Assembly (NCBI GenBank): GCA_030620655.1
Contig: JAUXEH010000149.1
Coordinates: 1 to 6,828, forward strand
Direction: 5' to 3'
DNA from: Candidatus Aminicenantota bacterium
GTDB lineage: Bacteria > Acidobacteriota > Aminicenantia > Aminicenantales > Aminicenantaceae
Length of the DNA stretch: 6,828 nt
Part shown: piece by piece, positions 1-5,847 of the stretch
Numbering within the stretch: position 1 is the stretch's first letter
How the letters are laid out: the number at the start of each line of letters is the position of its first letter
Made by a program: the position numbers and the translations under genes
Notes under the pieces: generated by a model
Told to the model about the DNA's origin: nothing
Databases searched by the model: none
Seen by the model: the letters and a program-made list of their open reading frames with translations, nothing else

Positions 1-252
1 CCGGCTGTCACCCATGTGGATGCTGTCCCGGGCGGGAAAGACATACCCGGTGAGGAACAGGCCCTCCCGATTTTCTTTGCGGAATTCCTGCACCGCCGCC
101 TCTATCTTCTTGTCGAGGGTAAGACCGGGCTTGTCCACATGATGCACACGGCCTGTGAGGCTCCCGTATTGTGCGAAATCCCAGCCGGTTCCTGCCAGGA
201 GGAAGAACAGCCCGGCGGCCCCTAGTGCTGCCAGTCCTTTTCTATTTTTCAT
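1..252 (-). CDS. Exported protein of unknown function, N-terminal part only (runs off left edge)
   Basis: The reading frame opens at the ATG at 252-250 and stays open to the window edge, giving 84 residues without a stop. The start begins MKNRKG and continues into a hydrophobic stretch (about residues 7-21, LAALGAAGLFFLLAG), a typical Sec signal peptide with no lipobox cysteine, so a periplasmic or secreted location is likely. An AAGGAA ribosome site lies 5 bases before the ATG. The visible mature part contains T-G-R-V-H-H-V-D-K-P-G, a charged helix-like stretch (KKIEAAVQEFRKENREG) and then F-L-T-G-Y-V-F-P-A-R-D. I do not recognise the family. It starts 50 bases after the stop of the HEAT-repeat gene on the same strand and is probably the fourth gene of the sigma-factor operon. 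The signal peptide and ribosome site make the gene convincing; its function is unknown. Confidence 0.75.
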   Translation of the reverse strand, partial: MKNRKGLAALGAAGLFFLLAGTGWDFAQYGSLTGRVHHVDKPGLTLDKKIEAAVQEFRKENREGLFLTGYVFPARDSIHMGDSR

Positions 253-302
253 GCGCGCGTTCCTTGCCTTGGATTGTTGGTGCTCTGAGTGCCGGGAGGC
301 GG

Positions 303-1916
303 TCACTTCTCGATGATCTCCTGCAGATACTTGAGGGCGGCGTCATCCTTGGAGCGCCCCAGGAAGAAGATGATGGCCTTCTGGAGGTCGGGATTCTTCT
401 CCTTGCGGGCGATGCCGATCAGTGTGGGGATCGCATCTTTGCTCTTGTTCTGGGCGATGGACATGATGAGACGGTTCTTCGCCTTGGCCTCACCGCTCTG
501 GTTGTACAGGTCGACCAGCAGGGGGAGGAGGTCTGCGTTTTTGCTCTGCCCCAGCCAGAAGATGGCGTGTTCGCGGGCCTTCGGGTCCTTGTCTCCCTTG
601 GCGATGGCGATGAGCTTTTCCTGTGCAGCCTGACTTTTCCGGTTCTGGCCGAAGCCGAAGATCAGCTTCTCCTTGATATCCATGTCCGACTCTTGCTCGT
701 ACAGGCTGATGAGGAGGTCGACGGTCTCTTCGTCTCTTTTCTGACCGAGGATAAATATGGCCTGCTCCCAGGTCTTGGGGTCTTTTTCGCTGCGGGCGAT
801 GGAGATGAGTTTGTCCTTGGCTGCGTCGCTCTTGTTCTGGGAAAGGGAGAACAGGGCGATCTGCTTGATCTTGGGATCATCGGTGTCGTTGAAGATCTTG
901 AAGAGCAGGTCGAGGCTTTCAGTGTCTTTGCGCATGCCCAGCCAGAAGATGGCCTGCTGCTGGACTTCCTGGTCCGGGTCCTCTGTGGCCAGTTTCGCCA
1001 TGAGAGGGCCCACCTCGGGGTGATTGGAACGGCTGAGCACGAAGATGGCGTTGCGCCGGAGCTTGGGATTTCCCTCGTCTTGCAGGATCTTGACCAGGAT
1101 GGGGAAGGCCTTCTCGCTGTCCACGTTGAGGAGGGCCTGCAGGGCTACCAGCTTGAGTTCGAGCTCGGGGTCCTTCTCTTCTTCATCCTGACCGGATGTG
1201 AGGCCGAGGACCGCCATCCCTTCGTAGGCGCTTAGCGCCCTGTCGTATTGGCCGGCGGCTGCCTCATACGCGAGCGAACCGGCGTACAACCCCTCTATGC
1301 CCTCAAAGCTCGGCATGATGGTCAGCTTGGGCAGACCCTCCAGGGCCAGAACCCCGCCCAGGCTGTCCAGCGTGCTGTAGGCCAGGGCCCCACCCAGGTT
1401 CTCGAGCTCCATGGCTTCCATGGACACCCCCGCCACCAGGAGTTCCGCATGTTCCAGATCGCTCAGCTCTTGTATATCCTCGGTGTTGAGCAGGCTGCCG
1501 CTGATGTAGGCACGGTAGTCGGAGAGACCCTTGTCGACCAGGTCCTCGGCGATCTTGACCCGGAGGATGCGGGCATCGTCCACCCAGGCGCTGTCCTTGT
1601 ATTTGGCGATCAGGTTGTTGAGGGCGGCGATGGATCTTTCTTTGGATTCGAGGCTCTTCTCCATGTCGGCCAGGGAATCGCCCATCTTATGCAGGCTGTA
1701 CCCCAGCCAATACAGGGAGTCATCGAGATATTTGCTGGCCTGGTAGGTCTTGATCAGATACTCCAGGTTCTCTATGGCGGCCTGCCAGTCCTTGTCATAA
1801 ATGGACTTTTTGGCGGTGTCATAGACCTCCTTGTCATTTTTCTCCTGGGCCAGCACCATGCTGGAAAAGACCAGCATCAGGGCCAGCAGCAGCGATAGTG
1901 TTTTGGTTGTTTTCAT
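303..1916 (-). CDS. Secreted TPR and HEAT-repeat scaffold protein
   Basis: This is a 537-residue protein. Residues 1-23 form a Sec signal peptide with likely cleavage at VLA-QE and no lipobox cysteine, so it should be periplasmic or surface-exposed. Residues about 27-125 hold two TPR-like helical units (DWQAAIENLEYLIKTY and ERSIAALNNLIAKYK), like those in periplasmic YbgF/BamD-type proteins. Residues about 130-245 are a less regular helical linker. Residues about 245-537 are nine HEAT-like repeats whose 'AIFxLGQxK' anchors begin near residues 258, 290, 322, 354, 386, 418, 451, 483 and 514, a very even spacing of 31-33. Such repeats form protein-binding solenoids and no catalytic motif is visible. 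The start is secure: a TAAGGAGG sequence joins the anti-sigma stop to a perfect Shine-Dalgarno site 7 bases upstream. The position in a sigma/anti-sigma operon suggests, as inference, a partner or output of that signalling pair. Confidence 0.9.
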   Translation of the reverse strand: MKTTKTLSLLLALMLVFSSMVLAQEKNDKEVYDTAKKSIYDKDWQAAIENLEYLIKTYQASKYLDDSLYWLGYSLHKMGDSLADMEKSLESKERSIAALNNLIAKYKDSAWVDDARILRVKIAEDLVDKGLSDYRAYISGSLLNTEDIQELSDLEHAELLVAGVSMEAMELENLGGALAYSTLDSLGGVLALEGLPKLTIMPSFEGIEGLYAGSLAYEAAAGQYDRALSAYEGMAVLGLTSGQDEEEKDPELELKLVALQALLNVDSEKAFPILVKILQDEGNPKLRRNAIFVLSRSNHPEVGPLMAKLATEDPDQEVQQQAIFWLGMRKDTESLDLLFKIFNDTDDPKIKQIALFSLSQNKSDAAKDKLISIARSEKDPKTWEQAIFILGQKRDEETVDLLISLYEQESDMDIKEKLIFGFGQNRKSQAAQEKLIAIAKGDKDPKAREHAIFWLGQSKNADLLPLLVDLYNQSGEAKAKNRLIMSIAQNKSKDAIPTLIGIARKEKNPDLQKAIIFFLGRSKDDAALKYLQEIIEK

Positions 1917-1928
1917 GTTTTTGCCTCC

Positions 1929-2636
1929 TTAGAGTTCTTGTAAGACGTTTATCTTGAAGAGAATATCCCTCGATTGGATGAGCCGGTGGATCATGCCCGG
2001 TGCCTCGGGATCGTCGGCCTCCATGTTCTTGATCTCGCGGAGCACGAGGTCGATATCTTCCAGAAGGTCGGCTGCCTTGGGATCGTTCTGGGCCACCAGC
2101 CTCATCAGCATATAGTTCTGGACGAGCAGGCTCTGGATCAGCCTGCGGTCCACGAGGACCCGGTCGTCCGGGGTGTCGCCGGCGGGGCGGTTGGCGTATT
2201 CGGCCAGCAGCGGCTTGAGGTTGTCGAAGTGATCCTGCAGTGTGAACCGAGGGAACTCCGGTACCTGGGCCGTATCCATGGACGACGGCGGCTGCGAGGA
2301 CGGCCAGTAGCGGCCGATAAAGAGGCCGCCCGCGAAGATCAGCACTAAGGCGGCCGCAACCGGGACCCAGCGCGGGGACGGCATCCAGCCGGCTCTCGCT
2401 CTCGGCTGAGGCCGCAGGCCGGATGCGATCAGACCCCAGCATTTTTCCCAGGCGGCCTCGGGGATCTCGGTCGTGTCAGCCCTGTCGATCAGGTCGAACA
2501 CGTCCCGGGTGTAGGCCAGGTCCTCTGCACAGGAGAGGCATCTCTCCATGTGCTGCTCAAGCTTCCGCTGCTCGGCCTCGGAAAGCTCCCCGTACAGATA
2601 CAGGATGATCTGTTCCTTCGCTTTGCTACACTTCAT
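1929..2636 (-). CDS. Transmembrane anti-sigma factor with zinc-binding (zf-HC2/ZAS) domain
   Basis: The protein has 235 residues. The N-terminal cytoplasmic part carries Cys3 and the H29-x3-C33-x2-C36 signature of zinc-binding anti-sigma (ZAS) domains, which clamp ECF sigma factors. Residues about 90-108 (WVPVAAALVLIFAGGLFIG) form a single membrane span, leaving about 125 residues outside the cytoplasm, a helical, Leu- and Asp-rich sensor region that I cannot assign. Cys66 is an extra cysteine outside the motif. The start ATG lies inside the sigma gene, overlapping its last 11 bases, with a GAGAAGGG ribosome site in the sigma coding sequence. This is the overlap expected for translationally coupled sigma/anti-sigma pairs. 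The stop TAA is fused to the ribosome site of the HEAT-repeat gene. The family rule is that the domain sequesters the sigma factor until an envelope signal releases it; the signal here is unknown. Confidence 0.92.
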   Translation of the reverse strand: MKCSKAKEQIILYLYGELSEAEQRKLEQHMERCLSCAEDLAYTRDVFDLIDRADTTEIPEAAWEKCWGLIASGLRPQPRARAGWMPSPRWVPVAAALVLIFAGGLFIGRYWPSSQPPSSMDTAQVPEFPRFTLQDHFDNLKPLLAEYANRPAGDTPDDRVLVDRRLIQSLLVQNYMLMRLVAQNDPKAADLLEDIDLVLREIKNMEADDPEAPGMIHRLIQSRDILFKINVLQEL

Positions 2637-3201
2637 AGCCCTTCTCCGGTATCAGACTTTTGAAATGGTCTTTGATGGCGGTCACAGCCCGGAAGAGCTG
2701 TTTCTTCACACTCCCCTGGGAGCACCCCATGTATTCCGATATCTCCTGGGTGCTGAGCTGCTGGTAGTGACGGAGGATGAAGATCATCCTCTGGCGTGCG
2801 GTCAACTGGTTGAGCACCGCGCCGATCTTGTTCCGTGTGTCCTGGATTCCCGCCGAATGTTCGGGGTTGTGTCCCAGGTTGTTGGACGACAGGTTGTCGA
2901 GATTGTCAGGGTCGAAGAATTTGTCTTCCATTTTGTTTTTCTTGCGCAGAAGATCGATGCTGGAATTGATGCTGATCCGGTACAGCCAGGATGTGAAACT
3001 GGTGCCTTTATGCGTGTGGAACTTGTCCAGCCCCTGATAGGCCTTGATGAACGTGTCCTGCAGGATGTCTTCCGCGTCCTCTTTGTTCTTGGCATACCGA
3101 AACGCGATGGCGAAGACCTTTCGCTTGTTCACTTCGAACAGCTGCCGGAAGGCCTCCATGTCGCCTTGCCTGGCGGATTCTACGAGTTCTCGTTCTTCCA
3201 T
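2626..3201 (-). CDS. ECF-type RNA polymerase sigma factor (sigma-70 family)
   Basis: The protein has 191 residues, the usual ECF size, with only regions 2 and 4. Region 2 covers about residues 18-88: it has the helix AFRYAKNKEDAEDILQDTFI, where 'DAEDILQDTF' is the core-binding and -10 recognition signature, then 'TSFTSWLYRISINSSIDLLRKK'. Region 4 covers about residues 130-180 and has 'LTARQRMIFILRHYQQLS' followed by the helix-turn-helix 'QEISEYMGCSQGSVKKQLFRA' that reads the -35 element. Residues about 90-125 are the linker. The start ATG at 3201 has only a weak GAAAG ribosome site upstream; an overlapping ATG at 3209 is out of frame. The product should direct core RNA polymerase to a small regulon, often including its own promoter, and should be held inactive by the anti-sigma factor encoded immediately downstream. 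Confidence 0.93.
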   Translation of the reverse strand: MEERELVESARQGDMEAFRQLFEVNKRKVFAIAFRYAKNKEDAEDILQDTFIKAYQGLDKFHTHKGTSFTSWLYRISINSSIDLLRKKNKMEDKFFDPDNLDNLSSNNLGHNPEHSAGIQDTRNKIGAVLNQLTARQRMIFILRHYQQLSTQEISEYMGCSQGSVKKQLFRAVTAIKDHFKSLIPEKGYEV

Positions 3202-3218
3202 GCTTTCATTATCACTTC

Positions 3219-3247
3219 AGTATTCGTGTCGGATGCTCACCTTACAA
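3219..3247 (-). promoter_or_regulatory. Possible promoter of the sigma operon
   Basis: On the minus strand TTGTAA (3247-3242) and AATACT (3224-3219) are separated by 17 bases. Each matches the vegetative -35 or -10 hexamer at four of six positions, and the pair would place the transcript start about 10 bases before the sigma gene ATG. No clear ECF (GAACTT/TCTGA-type) autoregulated promoter was seen in the 97 bases between the sigma gene and the foldback element. Both hexamers are imperfect, so this is tentative. Confidence 0.25.
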
Positions 3248-3300
3248 AACGAATCAACTCCGATTTTGGTTGACCGCTTTCCCTAATATTCTATCATTTC

Positions 3301-3323
3301 CCGTTCGGGGTCAGACCATGAAA
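3301..3323 (+). repeat. Left terminal inverted repeat of the foldback element
   Basis: These 23 bases match the reverse complement of 3541-3563 except at one position (C versus T at the sixth base). The core GGGGTCAGACC includes the near-palindrome GGTC-A-GACC. Confidence 0.8.
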
Positions 3324-3532
3324 CATATTGATATTGTTCGAGATCACATTAAAATATTGCCAATTATCGAGCTTAGAGTAGTGGTTTTGGGGGCAGGATT
3401 GGAGCAATAAGGGAAATCGAGAATTTGGATGGGGCAATGCGGATGTTAAATGCTTACAGCAATGATCAGGGCCCCAAAATCACCACTCTTAGCTAAGAAA
3501 ATGGGCAATACTTGCATGTATCTTGTTTTATT

Positions 3533-4288
3533 TCAATATTTTTCATGGTCTGACCCCAAACGGAGATGGTGGAGGCGGGCGTATTCGGTGCGGTACATTT
3601 CCTCGTACATCTTCTTGATCTCGGGCCAGCGGTCTTCCGTGATGTCATCGGCCGGCAGCGGCGGGAGGACCGATACGTACACATGCCCGGGGTGGAACCA
3701 GAATTCGTCCTTTCTCTTGATGTCTGCGGTCCCGTCCATGACCACAGGCAGGATGGGCCTGCGGGCTTTGGTGGCGATCCGCAGGAAACCGGATTTGAAG
3801 TCCTTTATCTCCGGGGCCTCGGTCCGTGTGCCTTCGGGGAAGATGAGCAGGCTGGCCTTACCCTCCTTGAGTATCCCGGTCCCCTTTATGATGGATTCCC
3901 GTGCCTGCCTCCGGTTGGAGCGGTTGATGGGCAGATATCCGGCCATGCTCATGCACCATCCGAACAGCGGTATGGAAAACAGATAGCTGGCCGTAAAGAA
4001 CTTGAAGTGCAACCGCAGGACCCGGGCCGCGGCGAAACCGTCGGCCGCACTCTTATGGTTGCACAGGATCAGATACTGTTCCGACCGGCGGAAGTTTTCC
4101 CGCCCCTCGATGGTCATGCGCATCCCCCCGATCCGGGACAAGGTGCACAGATACCATTTTTCCAGGTAATGATTGATCCGTCCGGAACGATCCAGGATCC
4201 AGCAGACGAATACCAGCGGAGTCCCGGCGATCATGATGAGGATCCCGAAGAACAGCATCATCACGGTGAGAAATATGGACACGATCAT
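3533..4288 (-). CDS. PlsC-family glycerophosphate acyltransferase, C-terminus rewritten by the repeat element
   Basis: The protein has 251 residues. It probably transfers an acyl chain to 1-acylglycerol-3-phosphate or a related lysophospholipid at the inner membrane, a step in phosphatidic acid synthesis. Residues about 4-32 are a hydrophobic N-terminal anchor. The catalytic H-x4-D motif is complete as N77-H78-K-S-A-A-D83. The second block is G-Y-L-P-I-N-R123, the substrate-binding block is F150-P-E-G-T-R155, and the fourth block is I-L-P181-V-V. All signature residues are present, so the enzyme should be active; the exact acyl acceptor cannot be read from sequence. The start has an AGGAAGAG ribosome site 6 bases upstream. 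The last nine residues (RLGSDHEKY) and the TGA come from the right end of the foldback element, so the native C-terminus was probably changed, apparently beyond the catalytic core. It is divergent from the genes to its right. Confidence 0.9.
   Translation of the reverse strand: MIVSIFLTVMMLFFGILIMIAGTPLVFVCWILDRSGRINHYLEKWYLCTLSRIGGMRMTIEGRENFRRSEQYLILCNHKSAADGFAAARVLRLHFKFFTASYLFSIPLFGWCMSMAGYLPINRSNRRQARESIIKGTGILKEGKASLLIFPEGTRTEAPEIKDFKSGFLRIATKARRPILPVVMDGTADIKRKDEFWFHPGHVYVSVLPPLPADDITEDRWPEIKKMYEEMYRTEYARLHHLRLGSDHEKY
3541..3563 (-). repeat. Right terminal inverted repeat of the foldback element
   Basis: This is the inverted partner of 3301-3323, matching at 22 of 23 positions. Read on the minus strand it also encodes most of the final residues (R-L-G-S-D-H-E) of the adjoining acyltransferase reading frame. 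Confidence 0.8.
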
Positions 4289-4435
4289 GGTTCTCTTCCT
4301 GCCTGTCCCGTTCGTGCAGCCCTCTTTATCTTCTATTTCGCGACAAAATGCAACCTCGTGGTAGTATGTGTGTATGCCCCAAAACGAATTCCCGCGGGAT
4401 TCGTATATATAATTTAGGTGAATGGAGGAAAGAAC
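4289..4435. promoter_or_regulatory. Divergent intergenic region with TATAAT box
   Basis: These 147 bases separate two genes reading away from each other, so both promoters should lie here. On the plus strand a perfect TATAAT sits at 4408-4413, about 22 bases before the YbjQ-remnant ATG and just before its GGAGG ribosome site (4424-4428). No good TTGACA lies at the expected place (4385-4390 reads CGAATT); instead a near-palindrome occupies it. No convincing promoter for the acyltransferase was found on the minus strand. Confidence 0.35.
4385..4403. promoter_or_regulatory. 19-bp near-palindrome, possible operator
   Basis: The sequence CGAATTCCCGCGGGATTCG is symmetrical around its central G with a single mismatched pair. 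It ends 4 bases before the TATAAT box at 4408 and covers the place where a -35 hexamer would be, the typical position of an activator or repressor site. No regulator can be named. Confidence 0.35.
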
Positions 4436-4537
4436 ATGCTGATTCAGACAACACCTTGCATCCGAGACAAGAAAATCACAAAGTACCTGGGCCTGGTCCG
4501 CTTCAGCGGCACGGCCGTCGTATGTGAAGAAGGATAG
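4436..4537 (+). pseudogene. YbjQ/UPF0145 gene remnant with in-frame internal deletion (33 codons)
   Basis: An ATG with a strong GGAGG site 7 bases upstream opens a 33-residue frame ending at TAG 4535-4537. It reads MLIQTTPCIRDKKITKYLGL, then VRFSGTAVVCEEG. The first part matches the start of UPF0145/YbjQ heavy-metal-binding-like proteins (pattern 'TTPxxxGxxIxxYxGxV'), and the last part matches the family's C-terminal end ('MxVxxSGTAV'). A normal member has about 100-110 residues, so roughly 70 middle residues, including the 'GGRSGxYE' core and the 'GADAVVGIDIDY' strand, are missing without loss of frame. I read this as a deletion derivative of a former ybjQ-like gene; the product should not fold as the parent does. 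It may still be translated and could drive the membrane-protein gene starting 11 bases downstream. Family recognition is from memory of the consensus at both ends. Confidence 0.7.
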
Positions 4538-4548
4538 GGTGCAGGAAC

Positions 4549-4926
4549 ATGGAAAACAAAATGGAAAAACATGTTCACCTCTTGGGCGTATTCTGGATCG
4601 TCCACGGAGGCTTGGTCCTGATAGGCGGCATTATCATCTTCGCCCTCCTCTTCGGGCTCTCTTTTATCCCGGACATGGACTCCGAGGGCACCACGGTCCT
4701 GCGCGTGGTGGGCATCATTGTGGGCGGCCTGCTGTGGCTGCTGTCCGTCCCCAAGATCATCGCCGGTGTCGGCCTTCTCAAACGGATGGAGTGGGCCCGC
4801 ATCCTGACCCTGATACTGTCGTTCCTGGCGCTTTTCAACATCCCCCTCGGCACGGCGCTGGGCATCTATTCGCTCGCGATCCTGCTCAGGGACGACACGA
4901 CCCAGCTCTTCCAGCCGCGAACCTGA
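4549..4926 (+). CDS. Small multi-span inner-membrane protein of unknown function
   Basis: The protein has 125 residues and about four membrane-spanning segments: roughly residues 11-37, 50-68, 70-78 with 84-96, and 98-113. The third and fourth may be short. Motif-like blocks are 'HVHLLGVFWIVHGGL' at the start, 'SVPKIIAGVGLLKRMEWARILTLILS' in the middle and 'NIPLGTALGIYSLAILL' near the end. I recall small hypothetical membrane proteins with the same arrangement ('P-x-I-x-x-G-x-G-L-L-K...W-A-R-I-L' and 'P-x-G-T-A-L-G-I-Y') in many bacteria, without an assigned function. No catalytic residues are visible. AGGA lies 5 bases before the chosen ATG; Met5 is an alternative start. It begins 11 bases after the YbjQ remnant and ends 42 bases before the next gene's start, so all three are probably one transcript. 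Confidence 0.82.
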   Translation: MENKMEKHVHLLGVFWIVHGGLVLIGGIIIFALLFGLSFIPDMDSEGTTVLRVVGIIVGGLLWLLSVPKIIAGVGLLKRMEWARILTLILSFLALFNIPLGTALGIYSLAILLRDDTTQLFQPRT

Positions 4927-4968
4927 GGCCAGGGCCTCATGCATAGTGAATCCAAAGGAGATCTGAAA

Positions 4969-5694
4969 ATGAAAAAAGCGATCACACTCACATTCCTTTT
5001 GTTCTTTGTGCTGTCCTTCACGGCACTTTCGGCCCAGTCCGCCGACGAGATCGTCCAGAAGATGATCGACGCCCAGGGCGGCAAGAAGGTCTACGAAAGC
5101 ATCAAGGACATGACCGTCAAGGGAACCCTGGAGATCATCCAGCAGGGCCTGGACGCCGAAATTACCGTATATAAAAAGGAGCCGGACAAACGGCGCGAGG
5201 ACATAGAAGTCATGGGCATGCTGATCACCTCGGCCTACGATGGGAAGATGGCCTGGGGGACTAACCAGCAGACCATGGTGATAGAGGAGTTCACGGGCGA
5301 ACAGGCTGTAAATTCCAAGCGCGAGGCCATGCCCATCATCGCCCCTCTCTACCCAGAAAAGTTCGGCATCACACATTCCCTCAAGGGTAAGGAGACCATC
5401 GAGGGCAAGGAGTACTGGGCCCTGGAGCGGGAGTATCCCGATGACTTCAAGATCACGATGTATGTGGACACGACCACGTTCCTTCCCTATAAAACAGTGG
5501 CCACCATCGTGGACGCCTTGGGTGCCGAGCACGAGGTGGAGCAGTTTCAGAGCGATTACAAGACGGTCAACGGGCTGGTGATGGCCCACTCCATGTCTCA
5601 GGTCGTGGACGGCATCGAAGCGGTCGCCCTGACCGTGACTGAAGTGATATTCAACACCGGACTCGAAGACTCTCTCTTCGTTATGGAGAAGTGA
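4969..5694 (+). CDS. Exported protein, possible LolA/LolB-like outer-membrane lipoprotein-sorting fold
   Basis: The start at 4969 (241 residues) is preferred over the in-frame ATG at 4939 because AAAGGAG (4954-4960) lies 8 bases upstream and the protein then begins directly with a signal peptide, MKKAITLTFLLFFVLSFTAL, cleaved near LSA-QS. There is no lipobox cysteine. The mature protein starts 'SADEIVQKMIDAQGGKKVYESIKDMTVKGTLEI', a beginning I associate with secreted proteins labelled outer-membrane lipoprotein-sorting or LolA-like, followed by alternating beta strands ('YDGKMAWGTNQQTMVIEEF', 'GKEYWALEREY', 'ITMYVDTTTFLPYKT', 'FQSDYKTVNGLVMAHS'). The 'YVDxxTxLPYK' segment is typical of that fold, which binds acyl chains in a beta-sheet cradle. 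True LolA function is not shown. A role in envelope lipid or lipoprotein handling is inference. It appears to be the last gene of its operon, as a hairpin follows. Confidence 0.82.
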   Translation: MKKAITLTFLLFFVLSFTALSAQSADEIVQKMIDAQGGKKVYESIKDMTVKGTLEIIQQGLDAEITVYKKEPDKRREDIEVMGMLITSAYDGKMAWGTNQQTMVIEEFTGEQAVNSKREAMPIIAPLYPEKFGITHSLKGKETIEGKEYWALEREYPDDFKITMYVDTTTFLPYKTVATIVDALGAEHEVEQFQSDYKTVNGLVMAHSMSQVVDGIEAVALTVTEVIFNTGLEDSLFVMEK

Positions 5695-5717
5695 TCCCTG
5701 GGGAGAGGTGATGCAGG

Positions 5718-5744
5718 CAAGGGCGGACTAGCCGCCTGCCCTTG
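5718..5744 (+). terminator. Imperfect hairpin after the LolA-like gene
   Basis: Twenty-three bases after the stop, CAAGGG (5718-5723) pairs with CCCTTG (5739-5744) and CGG pairs with CCG around the loop ACTAG, with a CCTG bulge on the right. Only three T residues follow before a CT repeat. It is at the right place for a terminator, but the weak T-tract and competing pairings (GCAGG with CCTGC) keep the call uncertain. Confidence 0.4.
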
Positions 5745-5827
5745 TTTGCTCTCTCTCTGCATTTTAAATCCCTTCCTCCCGCCCCCCTGAATTTATCCTC
5801 CCCACCTGCGAGATTTATCATCCCGTG

Positions 5828-5847
5828 AATCACCCCTAAGGGTGATT
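5828..5847. promoter_or_regulatory. Perfect 8-bp inverted repeat: operator or terminator
   Basis: AATCACCC and GGGTGATT are exact inverted copies around the loop CTAA, followed four bases later by TTTTTT (5852-5857). As RNA this could terminate transcription from the left. As DNA its right edge overlaps the TTGACG -35 candidate of the response-regulator gene, the position expected for a repressor site. Both readings are open. Confidence 0.5.

Larger units (their letters stand above)
3301..3563. mobile_element. Foldback MITE-like/REP-type non-autonomous element
   Basis: A roughly 263-bp block, visibly AT-richer than its neighbours, is an imperfect giant inverted repeat. Its outermost 23 bases on each side are inverted copies matching at 22 positions and contain GGGGTCAGACCATGAAA. 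The homology then continues inward: 'ATATTGA', 'AGAT', 'ATTGCC', 'AGAGT' and 'ATTTTGGGG/GTTTTGGGG' blocks are shared between the left arm (about 3301-3395) and the inverted right arm (about 3468-3563), with two small gaps and roughly three-quarters identity by eye. The centre (about 3400-3465) is weakly paired. There is no transposase and no credible gene inside, so it would have to move in trans. The short near-palindrome GGTCAGACC at the ends recalls repeats mobilised by REP-associated tyrosine (IS200-like) transposases, which is recollection rather than proof. No target duplication is visible. It fills most of the 331-base gene-free stretch between the sigma and acyltransferase genes, and as RNA it would form a long hairpin. 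Confidence 0.65.

Noticed and set aside
171..1235. A 354-codon plus-strand open frame opposite the HEAT-repeat gene
   Set aside because: It mirrors the repeat structure of the real gene on the other strand. It has no ribosome site and reads as Leu/Gly/Asp-rich antisense sequence.
1248..1898. A 216-codon plus-strand open frame opposite the TPR part of the HEAT gene
   Set aside because: It is an antisense shadow of the signal-peptide and TPR region, with no recognisable protein features.
3318..3407. Short plus-strand ATG frame inside the left arm of the foldback element (29 codons)
   Set aside because: The ATG belongs to the terminal repeat itself. The peptide differs from the one read from the right arm and no ribosome site is present, so the repeat does not look protein-coding.
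3566..4417. A 283-codon plus-strand open frame opposite the acyltransferase gene
   Set aside because: The minus-strand frame has all four acyltransferase motifs, while this frame has none and is Pro/Gly/His-rich.
4444..5589. A 381-codon minus-strand open frame across the membrane-protein and LolA-like genes
   Set aside because: It is antisense to two genes with good ribosome sites and signal or membrane segments. Its product is rich in His, Asp and Gly with no domain or credible start site, as expected from the complement of GC-rich codons.
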